The notes: a model not told the origin generated them from the letters alone. Counted from the first letter of the stretch, positions 1-9,006 are shown. The stretch: 61,662 nt of DNA from Candidatus Gastranaerophilales bacterium (GCA_944327255.1 CALVHA010000014.1:1-61662), one strand, 5' to 3'. Numbers and translations are program-made.

Positions 1-17
1 TATCCTATCCTATCCTA
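1..17. repeat. Short TATCC tandem repeat at window edge
   Basis: The window opens with three and a half tandem copies of TATCC. The array may continue beyond the left edge, so its true length is unknown. The next 85 bases up to the end of tadA hold no gene or convincing terminator that I can see. Confidence 0.6.
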
Positions 18-102
18 TGAGGCATTATAACTGTGTTTGGGGCTTTTTTAAATCTAATTTTACATTTCGTTACATTTGAATATCATGCTTTGTTTACACT
101 TA

Positions 103-543
103 TTATATGTCTTGTAGCTTCTCTGCCCTCATTCTTGAAAAATAATCCTGAAGCAGTCTATCGCAATCACACTCCATTATTCCGCCATAAACCTTTATAG
201 GAGAATTTAACAGTTTTCTCAGATCAATCTTTGAGCCCAGTGCGCCATAGTTAACGTCATAACTTCCAAAGTATACTGCCTTCATCCTTGATTGAATAAT
301 TGCCCATGCACACATAGGACACGGCTCAAGTGTCACATACAATTCGCACCCGTCTAATCTCCAGTTAGCAAGTTTTCTTTCTGCCTCTCGAATTGCAACA
401 ATTTCAGCATGCGCCGTCACATCGTTAGAAGTTTCTTTTCTGTTACATGCAGCCGCAATAACCTCCCCATCTTTGATAATTACTGCTCCTATTGCAATAT
501 CATTTCCTGATTTTTCCGCCTCTTGAATTGCAAGTTTCATCAT
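103..543 (-). CDS. tadA: tRNA-specific adenosine deaminase TadA
   Basis: Predicted to deaminate adenosine-34 to inosine in tRNA-Arg(ACG), a zinc-dependent cytoplasmic reaction. The 146-residue protein has the cytidine/deoxycytidylate deaminase fold signature: HAE at 45-47 (zinc-ligand His45 and catalytic Glu47) and PCPMC at 74-78 (zinc-ligand Cys75 and Cys78). Length is slightly below the usual 150-165, mostly at the N-terminus. The start codon overlaps the stop of the upstream histidine kinase gene by 4 bases (ATGA), so the two are probably translationally coupled in one operon with the response regulator. A guanine or cytosine deaminase is the main alternative, but the motif spacing favours TadA. 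Confidence 0.9.
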   Translation of the reverse strand: MMKLAIQEAEKSGNDIAIGAVIIKDGEVIAAACNRKETSNDVTAHAEIVAIREAERKLANWRLDGCELYVTLEPCPMCAWAIIQSRMKAVYFGSYDVNYGALGSKIDLRKLLNSPIKVYGGIMECDCDRLLQDYFSRMRAEKLQDI

Positions 544-2231
544 ACATGTAGATCCTTATTGACAGGTACAAGTTTTAATGTAACTTCTACACAAAAACCG
601 CACTCCTTTGTAGAAGATAAAGTTATACAACCATCCATTGCTTCAATAAGACCTTTCACAATAAATAACCCTAACCCTGTACCTCTTGTCGTTCTTGTTG
701 TATTGTCATCAAGTCTTATAAATTTTTCAAATAACATTCCTAATTTCTTTTTCGGGATTACTTCACAATCATTTTTTACGAAAATTCTGGCAACATCATC
801 TTCAACCTTACCTTCAACAAGAATTTTGCTATCGGGATAAGCATATTTAACTGCATTCTCAATCAGGTTAACAAAAACCTGCTCAAGTCTGTTTTTGTCT
901 CCATAGACGTTCGGAAAATTTTCGTCAATATCAATAATAATTTCCTTATTATCTTTATTTTTAACCAGGAGCTTAGCTGTTTCCATAACTTCAGGCAGCC
1001 ATACTGACTCAACATTAGTCCTTAATCTCATGCCCTCAATATCAGGAATTGTCAACAAATCTTCTATTAATCTCTTCAATCTTTCGGACTGTTCTTTTAT
1101 AATTCTAAGAGATTTCTGTTTTGTTTCCTCATCAATTTTAATATCCTGACGCATTAATCTTGATGTATATCCCTGAATACTTGTCAAAGGTGTTCTAAGC
1201 TCATGGCTTACCGTATCAATCAGATTAGAACGAAATTCATTAAGCTGTTTAAGTTCAATGTTATTCTGTTTAAGTTTGATGTAAGATTTATGAATTTCTC
1301 CAGCCATACGGTTAAATTCAAATGCCAGAAATACAATTTCATGAGGAGTAAATGCCGTTGTCAAAAGCCTTATTTGACGCTCGTAATTTCCCTTCGAAAT
1401 TGCGATTATACCTTTAAACAGCTGTCTTATATTTATGTATAAATAATATGTATACAAAGCAACTATAAAAATAATGAATATTGTTGCAAACAAAATTGAA
1501 AGAACAATCTTTGCTCTATTCGCATTAATCATCCTATTAGTAATATTTTCCGTAGTATTTACGATAATTGTAATCGGCGGGTTATTCTTCTTTACATAAA
1601 CAATAGGCTGGTTTTTAACATCCCCGAAAATTACAGGCTCATCGACTTTCGGATTCTTAGGCATTAAAGCAAGAGTTTCCTTAAATAATTCATCCGTATA
1701 GTTATGTGCCGCAATCAAAGCACCGTCATTCATCATTACATAAATCTGGCGTTCATCATCTTTAAGAGATTGAAATAATTCATCCCTCAAATCCTCAAGA
1801 CTATATGTCGCAACAAGAAATTCGCCATTTGTAAGACTTATTGAAATCGTTGCCTTCTGATTACGCTTATTTGCCTCATGAAGTTCCAAAAGCTCTTTTG
1901 TTGTTTTTACTATTTCAATTTTTTCGCAATTTTCAAAGCTCTTTGCAACAGAATCCAAATATTGCCGGCGAGCTTTATCACCTTTAATATATCTTAGCGA
2001 AAATTCTATCTGCTCAAGGCTTGTGTTAATAGTATTAGAAAAGAAATCTATTTCATCTGAAACCATATTGGCAATCAACACCGCAGACTCTCTCAGCTGG
2101 AATCGTACAGCCTGCTGATTAACGTTATTTATTATAAATCCGCTCACAGATAATGGAATAATTACCGCAAAACATACTACTACAGCAATCTGCTCAACAA
2201 TTTTCAAACGTTTAAACTTAAAAAATCTCAT
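540..2231 (-). CDS. Membrane sensor histidine kinase (HAMP-HisKA-HATPase)
   Basis: Sensor kinase of 563 residues, partner of the response regulator 3 bases upstream. One hydrophobic segment lies at about 13-34 and a second at about 242-266. They enclose an extracytoplasmic sensor domain of some 200 residues, of double-Cache-like size. A HAMP-like linker follows at about 266-320. The HisKA H-box holds phospho-acceptor His343 (SHELRTP), and the ATPase domain has the N-box (about 447-460), an F-box (FEKF) and the G2 box GTGLGL at 517-522. The gene ends by overlapping tadA. The stimulus cannot be read from sequence. The architecture resembles cyanobacterial NblS-like kinases, but no PAS domain is evident, so I do not claim orthology. 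Confidence 0.9.
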   Translation of the reverse strand: MRFFKFKRLKIVEQIAVVVCFAVIIPLSVSGFIINNVNQQAVRFQLRESAVLIANMVSDEIDFFSNTINTSLEQIEFSLRYIKGDKARRQYLDSVAKSFENCEKIEIVKTTKELLELHEANKRNQKATISISLTNGEFLVATYSLEDLRDELFQSLKDDERQIYVMMNDGALIAAHNYTDELFKETLALMPKNPKVDEPVIFGDVKNQPIVYVKKNNPPITIIVNTTENITNRMINANRAKIVLSILFATIFIIFIVALYTYYLYINIRQLFKGIIAISKGNYERQIRLLTTAFTPHEIVFLAFEFNRMAGEIHKSYIKLKQNNIELKQLNEFRSNLIDTVSHELRTPLTSIQGYTSRLMRQDIKIDEETKQKSLRIIKEQSERLKRLIEDLLTIPDIEGMRLRTNVESVWLPEVMETAKLLVKNKDNKEIIIDIDENFPNVYGDKNRLEQVFVNLIENAVKYAYPDSKILVEGKVEDDVARIFVKNDCEVIPKKKLGMLFEKFIRLDDNTTRTTRGTGLGLFIVKGLIEAMDGCITLSSTKECGFCVEVTLKLVPVNKDLHV

Positions 2232-2234
2232 AAC

Positions 2235-2948
2235 TTAATTCTCCGCAAATGGAGTAAGTTTATATCCTACATTAGTAACCGTATGCAGATACTTCGGCTT
2301 TTTAGCATCAATCTCTATTTTATTACGCAAACCACCAACGTGTACCCTCAGCATTCTGACATCTTCATTGCTGTCATACCCCCAAACTTCGTCTAATAAA
2401 GTTGCAAGGGTAACAGGGTTATTAAAATGCTGCATCAAGCTGTATAATATCTCAAATTCAGTAGGAGTAAGTTTTACACGTTTATTAACAATAATGCATT
2501 CCAAAGTTTCAGGAAAAATCTGTATATCCCCGACATTTAATATTTCATCAGAGAGAGCATTTGTCTCTTCTACCTGATTCCTTCTCAAAAGTACTCTTAT
2601 TCTCAATAAAACTTCCTGAATATCAAAAGGTTTTACAAGATAATCATCTGCTCCGCAGTCAAAACCTTCTGTTTTATCATCAATAGTTCCTTTTGCGGTA
2701 AGCATTAAAATAGGAATTGCGAGTTTAGCCTGACGGATATTCTTACAAACATCAAACCCGTTCATTTTCGGCATCATAACATCAAGCAAAATTAAATCAT
2801 ACGAATTATTAAGAGCCTTATTAAGTCCTTCCATTCCGTCACGTGCGGTATCAACAAAATATCCACTTTGAGAGACATCAAATTCTAACAACTCCCTAAT
2901 TTCATCATCGTCATCAACAATTAAAATACGCTTTTGAACATCAGTCAT
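2235..2948 (-). CDS. OmpR-family response regulator
   Basis: First gene of a three-gene operon with the histidine kinase and tadA. The 237-residue protein has an N-terminal receiver domain with the acidic pocket (Asp12, Asp13), phospho-acceptor Asp56 (LLDVMMP), Thr84 and Lys106. A C-terminal winged-helix DNA-binding domain of OmpR/PhoB type follows at about 137-235, with VWGYDS and RVHVGGLRNKI. A GAGGG ribosome site lies just before the ATG. Targets are unknown. It resembles both PhoB and cyanobacterial regulators of this subfamily, and the sequence alone does not decide an orthologue. Confidence 0.92.
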   Translation of the reverse strand: MTDVQKRILIVDDDDEIRELLEFDVSQSGYFVDTARDGMEGLNKALNNSYDLILLDVMMPKMNGFDVCKNIRQAKLAIPILMLTAKGTIDDKTEGFDCGADDYLVKPFDIQEVLLRIRVLLRRNQVEETNALSDEILNVGDIQIFPETLECIIVNKRVKLTPTEFEILYSLMQHFNNPVTLATLLDEVWGYDSNEDVRMLRVHVGGLRNKIEIDAKKPKYLHTVTNVGYKLTPFAEN

Positions 2949-3086
2949 ATTAACCCTCTTTTTTTAATATGATTTTATATTACCCCGAAAAATTTTTCAA
3001 TCTTATATAACTTATTATGAAGTATAGTTATTTGACCTCTTTTTACCCGCTTTCAATATTAACCTTAGAAAAATAATACAGAAAAA

Positions 3087-4964
3087 CTATAACGGTTTAT
3101 TTTCCGCCCAATAGAGCCTTATAAAGAAACACGCAACGTGCTGTATAGAATCTACACGAACCCATTGACGGGTATTTTTAAATCTAATTGCATTTAATGA
3201 ACGTGCAGGATTTTGATGTGAAAACGTATATTCTTCACAGTTAAACAAAGAAAATTGGCTTTTCGCTGCAAGTTTACAAGCTTTTAAAATATTCTTTGCA
3301 AACGCATCCTCGCCCATATTTTTAGCAAGATAATATGAAGCAATCAAACCTTCTGAGCGAGCCCCGTCAGGGTAATAGTGGTCTCCAAAGTTATAATAAT
3401 ACCCACCCTCGTAATCCAAATATGGAGTTTCATCTTTTCTATACATATGACTCATCATAGTTTGTGCATCAGTATATACAAAATTCAAATAATCTTCTTT
3501 CTGAAACTCTTTATCATGTGCAAATTCTTCAATAGCCTGCATCAACCATGCATCTGAAGGAAGTGCGGTAAATAATTCTGCATAAAGCTTAGGACGCTCG
3601 TTCACAATCCAATCTAACGCGGTTGCTGCTTTTTCTCTCACCTCATTATTAAGCCCCATATCATCTTTAAAATTATTCATAAAAAGTCCAAGTCCCAACA
3701 AGGCCTCACCCGGATAATAGAATGAAAATGTCGCCTTTCTCTCCTCATCAGTCATATTAACAAGAGGTTCTCCATCGTGAAATGCAGGATGAATATAATA
3801 ACCCATCAATTCCCCGCTGTTACACATCCTGCTTAAAATATGCCTTGCATAACCTTTTATATATTCATCAAAAGACTTATCTCCAGTAATATTTCTGTAA
3901 AGCATTGTCATAATCAATGCCAGACCTGTTCCACCAAGTTTACCTTTACGGTTATAATAGACAAAATAAGCTTTTTCACCGTTATAATCATGTTCTTTAG
4001 AAATTGAAACAGTAAAATTTATTGCCTTTTTGACAGCATTAATGTATTTTTCATTCCTTGTTTGGGTATAAGCTCTGATAAGCGTAATTGCACCACCACA
4101 ATGACGTAAATCATTATAATATAGATTATCAGGTTTCCTGTCAGGATGTTCGTGATCCTTAAAATTATCCTCTGCACAATCGTAGTAATACAAAAACCTT
4201 CCGTCATCATACATATTTTCAACAAGCCAGTCAGAAGTTTTTATAAACTGCATCAATAAAGTATCATAGCTGAAATCATTATATAAAATATTTCCGCGGT
4301 AAATTGGTATAGTTGTATTATGGAAAGTCACAAACGCTCTTGTTCTGAATAGATAAAGTTCATATTCGTCAGACTCTTTTAAAATCTTTATTCTCTCAGG
4401 ATTTTTGTTTGTCATTTTCCCTATAGGAGTGCGCTTGATTAGATAAATCAATGCCTGATTTAAAGAAAGATTGCTATTTACAACCGCATCTGTCGGCATA
4501 TAAAATGCAGTCTCTTCCGTAAAAATATTTTTTAACTCAACACCGTTAATTCCGATTTCAAATCTGTCATTATCGAATTTATCCACCTGCAAATGACGCA
4601 AATCCGTAGGTTTTTTCTCAATTATAAACTCCAGTAAAATTCTACATTTATCAGGATTGGAAATATCAAATGCCGAAAATCTCTTATTTTCCCTTATCTT
4701 ACTTAAATTCCGATTTAATGTTTCTTCAATAGTCGGTTTCCGGCTGCCGTAACGCAAAGGCTTAAGCCCAGGTTGAAACAAAGTAATATATGTAAATGAA
4801 ATTTTAGGGTTGAAATCCCATACTCCTTCAAAGTTCAAATTTGAAGTTTTTACAGATACACCATGAATCAGTGCATTTCTGACTCTTTTAAGCAAAGTAT
4901 CAATCACAGAAAAATCCTGTGAATAATATTCTCTTTCTTTTTCATTAAACAGCGAATAATCCAT
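3087..4964 (-). CDS. Six-hairpin-like protein with possible AMMECR1-like N-terminus
   Basis: I do not recognise a named family for this 625-residue protein. The N-terminal ~200 residues (TYITLF, a KPLRYGS loop, then a conserved-looking RILLEFIIEKKPTDL strand) resemble the AMMECR1 fold, but this is tentative. Residues ~230-620 form repeated helical hairpins rich in aromatics and acidic residues (LRHCGGA, GGTGLAL, FYYPGEALLGL, ARSEGLIASY). That is the pattern of (alpha/alpha)6 barrels seen in glycosidase-like and lanthionine-cyclase-like proteins. No signal peptide is seen, so it is probably cytoplasmic. There is no Shine-Dalgarno site. A TAATAT box sits 6 bases before the ATG, suggesting a leaderless mRNA. 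Sugar processing is only a guess. Confidence 0.55.
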   Translation of the reverse strand: MDYSLFNEKEREYYSQDFSVIDTLLKRVRNALIHGVSVKTSNLNFEGVWDFNPKISFTYITLFQPGLKPLRYGSRKPTIEETLNRNLSKIRENKRFSAFDISNPDKCRILLEFIIEKKPTDLRHLQVDKFDNDRFEIGINGVELKNIFTEETAFYMPTDAVVNSNLSLNQALIYLIKRTPIGKMTNKNPERIKILKESDEYELYLFRTRAFVTFHNTTIPIYRGNILYNDFSYDTLLMQFIKTSDWLVENMYDDGRFLYYYDCAEDNFKDHEHPDRKPDNLYYNDLRHCGGAITLIRAYTQTRNEKYINAVKKAINFTVSISKEHDYNGEKAYFVYYNRKGKLGGTGLALIMTMLYRNITGDKSFDEYIKGYARHILSRMCNSGELMGYYIHPAFHDGEPLVNMTDEERKATFSFYYPGEALLGLGLFMNNFKDDMGLNNEVREKAATALDWIVNERPKLYAELFTALPSDAWLMQAIEEFAHDKEFQKEDYLNFVYTDAQTMMSHMYRKDETPYLDYEGGYYYNFGDHYYPDGARSEGLIASYYLAKNMGEDAFAKNILKACKLAAKSQFSLFNCEEYTFSHQNPARSLNAIRFKNTRQWVRVDSIQHVACFFIRLYWAENKPL

Positions 4965-4970
4965 AAATGC

Positions 4971-4976
4971 ATATTA
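4971..4976 (-). promoter_or_regulatory. -10 box for a leaderless transcript
   Basis: Reading the minus strand, TAATAT is followed by six bases and then the ATG of the six-hairpin-like gene. No ribosome-binding sequence intervenes. The spacing would put the transcription start at the A of the start codon. This is inferred from spacing only. Confidence 0.4.
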
Positions 4977-5102
4977 TCATACTTTTTTAAGATTGTAAAC
5001 AAATATTAAGTAAAAATCCTCAAACACGCAATTCCTGAACAAAAAAAAATTTTATATAAATACGGGGACTAAAAAGGACCGGGGAATTAAAGGAGATAAA
5101 AA

Positions 5103-6539
5103 ATGTTCGGATGTTATTACAATCCATTTTTATTTATGACGGCACTCAGCCCATTTAATTATGGCGGGATAAATATGCCACCTTCAAATTTAACATCTCC
5201 TTGGTCACAGGTTATGCTTAACAATGCAGTAACAGCTTCTCATGCCAGCTTAGGTCCATATGGCTGGGCATCTAATTTCGGAGGAAGAATTCAACTTAAT
5301 TCTTACGATCCAAGTTTACCTTTAGAAACTGTTATGACATTACAACGTATGAATTACGATCCAACATACGTTCCTGACTTCAGTATGTATAATAATTCTA
5401 CAGCCATAATGCAACAAAAACTTGCGGAAGCAGCTCAAAGAGGTAAAGCTGAAGGAGAAAAAGAAGTTTTAAGAATAAAATATTCTGTAACATTAAATAG
5501 TGTAACAAACTTTATTGAAGAGTTGACAAACCTTTTAAAAACAGAAGGTCTTCCTGAAACAGGAAAACAAGAATTGGAACAAATAAAGACTAAAGCAGAA
5601 GCATTGAAACAAAAAATGGAAGAATATGCAACAACTTCTGCAAATAAAAAAACAACAACAGCAATAGAAGAAGTTGAAGCAATGCTGGGAGAATTAATTG
5701 AACTCAAAGAAAATGCAACAGCTACTGCTCAAAAAATTGCTGCAACAAAACAAAAAGAAAAAATTGAAGAAGAAAAAACAGAAAAACAGGAAAAAGTCGA
5801 AAAGACTCAAAAACCTGATAATACTCAAAAGCCGGCTGAGACTGAACAGCCGGGGAATGTTGAAAATGAAGGTGAAATTAAAATAGAAGATATCAAAAAT
5901 AATTTTGCTGAACTTAAAACATTAACAGATGAAATATTAAAAGAATATCAAAATGACATTACAGAAGAAGATAAAAAAGCAATAGCTGATAAACAAAAAG
6001 CACTTGAAGAAGCTATCAAAGCTGAAAAACCAATCGAAGAACTGACAAAACTTTATAATGACCTTTTCGAACTTGTTACAAATATATCAAAAAATATATC
6101 TGAAACACAATCACAAAAGGCTATCGCAATTTGCTCTGATTTATATGTAGCAGCTAACGGTGTCGACTGGATAAGTAGTAATGAAGCAACAATTAAAAAT
6201 ATCGTTTTCAACAAAATAAATGAAAATAATATTTTAGAAGTATTAAATCAATGGGATAAAGGAAATTACAATACAAATACAGGAGACTCCTGCTTATTAG
6301 AAACATTATTCGGAGAATTTAAATTTAATGCAAGCGGAACTAAAAAACAAATAGCAAATCATTTATTATCTTGTTTAGAAAAAGTAGCTGAAAAAATGAA
6401 TTTGTCTCAGGATATTCAGCCATACATTTCAGTTATCAAAGGTGAAATGAACTGTACATTCTGGAGCTATGAAAAAATATATAATGCGTTTAACAGTATC
6501 CAGGCAATACTAGGTACTATAACGCTTAAAGGAGAATAA
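5103..6539 (+). CDS. Low-complexity coiled-coil protein, unknown function
   Basis: Unrecognised 478-residue protein. The first ~100 residues are unusual: rich in Asn, Pro, Tyr, Phe and Gly and without a signal peptide. Residues ~108-250 and ~265-345 are Glu/Lys/Gln-rich and heptad-like, indicating long coiled coils. They are separated by a Thr/Gln/Pro-rich linker with repeated EKTQKP-like units at about 230-255. The C-terminal ~130 residues look globular (SDLYVAANGVDW, SCLLETLFGEF). A strong AAAGGAG site precedes the ATG. The gene stands alone between divergent and convergent neighbours and ends before a rho-independent terminator. A surface or scaffold role is a guess from composition. Confidence 0.75.
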   Translation: MFGCYYNPFLFMTALSPFNYGGINMPPSNLTSPWSQVMLNNAVTASHASLGPYGWASNFGGRIQLNSYDPSLPLETVMTLQRMNYDPTYVPDFSMYNNSTAIMQQKLAEAAQRGKAEGEKEVLRIKYSVTLNSVTNFIEELTNLLKTEGLPETGKQELEQIKTKAEALKQKMEEYATTSANKKTTTAIEEVEAMLGELIELKENATATAQKIAATKQKEKIEEEKTEKQEKVEKTQKPDNTQKPAETEQPGNVENEGEIKIEDIKNNFAELKTLTDEILKEYQNDITEEDKKAIADKQKALEEAIKAEKPIEELTKLYNDLFELVTNISKNISETQSQKAIAICSDLYVAANGVDWISSNEATIKNIVFNKINENNILEVLNQWDKGNYNTNTGDSCLLETLFGEFKFNASGTKKQIANHLLSCLEKVAEKMNLSQDIQPYISVIKGEMNCTFWSYEKIYNAFNSIQAILGTITLKGE

Positions 6540-6540
6540 A

Positions 6541-6585
6541 ATGATTATTTTGGTTAAAAATAATGTAGTGATTCCTCAATGTTAA
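6541..6585 (+). CDS. Possible 14-residue microprotein coupled to the upstream gene
   Basis: Directly after the stop of the coiled-coil gene an ATG opens a 14-codon frame (MIILVKNNVVIPQC). A textbook GGAG ribosome site, six bases upstream, is embedded in the last codons of the larger gene. A second ten-codon frame starts immediately after its stop at 6586 and runs into the terminator stem. Nothing shows that either peptide is made. The placement of the ribosome site is the only support. Confidence 0.28.
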   Translation: MIILVKNNVVIPQC

Positions 6586-6609
6586 ATGGTTAGTGTAGAA
6601 GATAGATGC

Positions 6610-6642
6610 GCCTCTTAAAATTTTTAAGAGGCTTTTTCTTTT
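6610..6642. terminator. Rho-independent terminator
   Basis: Eleven-base-pair stem (GCCTCTTAAAA and its complement) followed by TTTTTCTTTT on the plus strand. It ends the transcript of the coiled-coil gene. The stop codon of the convergent lipM gene lies inside the right arm. Confidence 0.85.
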
Positions 6643-7292
6643 AAATCAGAAAATAAATCAATAATATCTTCCTTTGCAATATCAGGATTTATCTCTCTTA
6701 TACAAGTAATTGATTCCGAGGAGATTTTTTCCTTAAAAATTTTCTCTAAAAGCTCCTTATTATAATCATAAAGAATCGACCCGTGTTGTAAAATATAACC
6801 ATTTTTTCTGCACTGAGCAGATCCTATAAGTTTTTTCCCTCTGTAACACAAATCCGCACCTGTTGAAATGAGCATACAATAATCAAATTTTGTATTAACT
6901 CTTTTTGTTTCCCCAAAATTCAATTCTATCCCGATTTCCTTAAATTTATTAATTAATAGTTGAGAAATTTCTATGTATGATTTTGTAACATTTTCACCGT
7001 ATTTCAAATAACTTACCGGACAAATATAACTGTAAGTAATCTCGTTATCATGAAGCAAAGCCCTTCCACCGGTAAGACGTCTGACTAAATCTATACCGGT
7101 ATCTTTTAGAAACTGTTTGTCTATAAAAACATCTGATTGATTTCTACCAAGAGAAATACATGCAGGGACCCATCCGTATAATCTGAAAATAGGATATTCC
7201 ATTTGTTTATCTATAGCTGTATCTAATAAACAGCTATCTGTTTGCATATTTTCAAGGCCTGTTTTCACTTCATACGGTATAAACTTTATCAT
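6624..7292 (-). CDS. LipM-type octanoyltransferase / lipoate ligase family protein
   Basis: Member of the BPL/LplA/LipB fold, predicted to move an octanoyl or lipoyl group onto carrier proteins such as GcvH. The 222-residue protein shows RRLTGGRALLHDNEITYS (71-88), the substrate-loop Lys154 in RGKKLIGSAQ and the LQHGSIL signature at about 168-174. Cys139 sits where the catalytic cysteine of LipM precedes the GKK-GSAQ block, which favours LipM over LplA. The family is usually nearer 280 residues, so this is a compact form lacking a C-terminal accessory domain. It is the last gene of a three-gene run after two secreted paralogues, with only 2 bases between genes. Confidence 0.75.
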   Translation of the reverse strand: MIKFIPYEVKTGLENMQTDSCLLDTAIDKQMEYPIFRLYGWVPACISLGRNQSDVFIDKQFLKDTGIDLVRRLTGGRALLHDNEITYSYICPVSYLKYGENVTKSYIEISQLLINKFKEIGIELNFGETKRVNTKFDYCMLISTGADLCYRGKKLIGSAQCRKNGYILQHGSILYDYNKELLEKIFKEKISSESITCIREINPDIAKEDIIDLFSDLKEKAS

Positions 7293-7294
7293 AT

Positions 7295-8185
7295 TTAATC
7301 GTTGTCTTTATCTCTTTTCTTAATATTATCTTCAAATTGTTTAAAGACATCGCTTCCCACAAACTGCTCTAAAGATGCACGTTTTGAATAAAATGTTGCA
7401 CGGGCTTTAGTTTGTTCATCAATTGCAGTTCTATAATAAGCGTCCGTAATTAAAACCAGTTCACGGGAGAGATTTTGTGAGGCTTCATAGTATTTTTTTC
7501 GCTGTTCCACAATTTTTGTCAACATATCAAGCATTTTTTTAGATGTTATATAGTCATTGTAAAGATTAACCGTTTGTTGCTGCAAATCCTCAATCTTACG
7601 TATAAGTATAATCATATCCGCATCAGTAACTTTTGTATATTTATAATTAAGAGCTTTAGTATCCTGCGACATAATCCCGAAAATACTGCTTCCAAGCATT
7701 GAACCGGTTGCAATAAGCGGATTACCGATTCCGGCACCGACAAGAGTAGACATGCTTGCAATATTTAACAATACCTTTTTAATCGAATGTTCATTGGGTT
7801 TATCCTCATCAGGATTTGAAAGCTTATATAAAGCAAAACTTATTGTATCACTTTTTGCCGCAGCACCCTGCCATAAAAGAGTCAAATCTTCGTACATATC
7901 AGCTTCTTCCAGAGCCAATTCTTTAGATATATCTTTTGACATCCTCTTTATGCTCAAATCAGCATAAGTTAAATCGTTTGTATCTATATCGTCCAAATCT
8001 GCTTTGACCGATTCCTGCTGGATATTTTGTTTAATTTCAATATATTTTTTTTCAGGGGAATCAGTTAATCCAACACGAAAAGCAGGATCTTTAATATTTG
8101 CATCATTCAAATCATCAAGTTTAACTTCCGCAAATACCGGCATGGAAAAAGCCAAAATTATTAATAAAGACAAAATCTTCTTCAT
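7295..8185 (-). CDS. Secreted helical protein, paralogue of the upstream gene
   Basis: Unrecognised 296-residue protein with a clear signal peptide (MKKILSLLIILAFSMPVFA, cleavage after residue 19). It has a Gly-rich hydrophobic patch at about 145-175 and a long predicted coiled coil at about 185-290. It is homologous over most of its length to the neighbouring upstream protein. Shared features are LLWQG/ALWEG, FAL-KL, and T-D-DMI-L---IE-LQ leading into the coiled coil. The start overlaps the stop of that neighbour by 4 bases, so the pair is co-translated. It is likely periplasmic or outer-membrane associated. The coiled coil recalls TolC-like helices, but no beta-barrel segment is visible. 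Confidence 0.75.
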   Translation of the reverse strand: MKKILSLLIILAFSMPVFAEVKLDDLNDANIKDPAFRVGLTDSPEKKYIEIKQNIQQESVKADLDDIDTNDLTYADLSIKRMSKDISKELALEEADMYEDLTLLWQGAAAKSDTISFALYKLSNPDEDKPNEHSIKKVLLNIASMSTLVGAGIGNPLIATGSMLGSSIFGIMSQDTKALNYKYTKVTDADMIILIRKIEDLQQQTVNLYNDYITSKKMLDMLTKIVEQRKKYYEASQNLSRELVLITDAYYRTAIDEQTKARATFYSKRASLEQFVGSDVFKQFEDNIKKRDKDND

Positions 8186-9000
8186 TTCGCCTGCTCCTTC
8201 CCTTGAAACAGTGCAGTATTAGCATTGTACTGATATAAATTCAAACCGTCTACAACTTTCTTCCCAGCCAGACGCTGAAGTTCCAAATGGTATTTCTTAG
8301 CTTGCTGTAAATAATAGAACTCTTCCATTGTCATATTATCGTATAAGGAAGAAGAAATTGTAATTTCAAGCAAATCGTCCTCTTCCATTGCTTTAGAATA
8401 ATTTTTACTGTAAAGCAAAAGTCTTGAACGGGTTTCTTTTAACTGAGAAAGAGAACTTTTATAATTATAATAAGCATTTATAATTTTATCCTGTAAATTC
8501 TCAATTAATCCCGCAAGTTCAATCATTTCAGTATCAGTCAGAGGAATTTCTGATGGAATATTTTTTTTGTTAATCAAATTCTGTGCCAATCTTCCTGCCG
8601 CAAAAGCAGAAGTCTGCACCAGATAGTCCCCACCCATCATCATCGGAGCAAAAGAAGCACCGGCAACCAATGCCGATAGAGTCTTAGACATTAATGAAGC
8701 ATGAATACGTCTCTGGCTTTCAGGGGTAGCAAGTTTTTTTAACGCAAAACCTATTACCTGATTATTATCAACAGTCCCTTCCCACAAAGCCTCAATATCA
8801 GCCAGATCCTTTTCTTTTTGCATTCTGACAATTTCCTGCATGACAGAATCATCATTTATGACAAGAGAACTTTTCAAATTAACATCAGACTTCGGCAATT
8901 CAATCTTTTCGGGTTTAACTCCGTCTAAGACAATATCATCAGCCAATACCTGATTACATATCCCGCACATTAAAACCAACAAAACTAATAATTTTCTCAT
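8182..9000 (-). CDS. Secreted helical protein, first of a tandem pair
   Basis: Unrecognised protein of 272 residues when started at the ATG whose product begins MRKLLVLLVLMCGICNQVLA, an excellent signal peptide. An in-frame TTG at 9036 would add residues that spoil the signal peptide and is rejected. The layout matches the downstream paralogue: an acidic linker, a hydrophobic Ala/Gly/Met-rich patch (about 110-150), and a coiled coil from about 170 with TDTEMIELAGLIENLQDK. There is no ribosome-binding site. TATAAA lies 6 bases before the ATG, suggesting a leaderless mRNA. Tandem duplication produced the pair. Confidence 0.75.
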   Translation of the reverse strand: MRKLLVLLVLMCGICNQVLADDIVLDGVKPEKIELPKSDVNLKSSLVINDDSVMQEIVRMQKEKDLADIEALWEGTVDNNQVIGFALKKLATPESQRRIHASLMSKTLSALVAGASFAPMMMGGDYLVQTSAFAAGRLAQNLINKKNIPSEIPLTDTEMIELAGLIENLQDKIINAYYNYKSSLSQLKETRSRLLLYSKNYSKAMEEDDLLEITISSSLYDNMTMEEFYYLQQAKKYHLELQRLAGKKVVDGLNLYQYNANTALFQGKEQAK

Positions 9001-9006
9001 ACTAAA

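Noticed and set aside
523..840. Antisense open frames inside the histidine kinase, lepA, UPF0210 and emrB-like genes
   Set aside because: These are shadows of strongly coding frames, without ribosome sites or recognisable domains.
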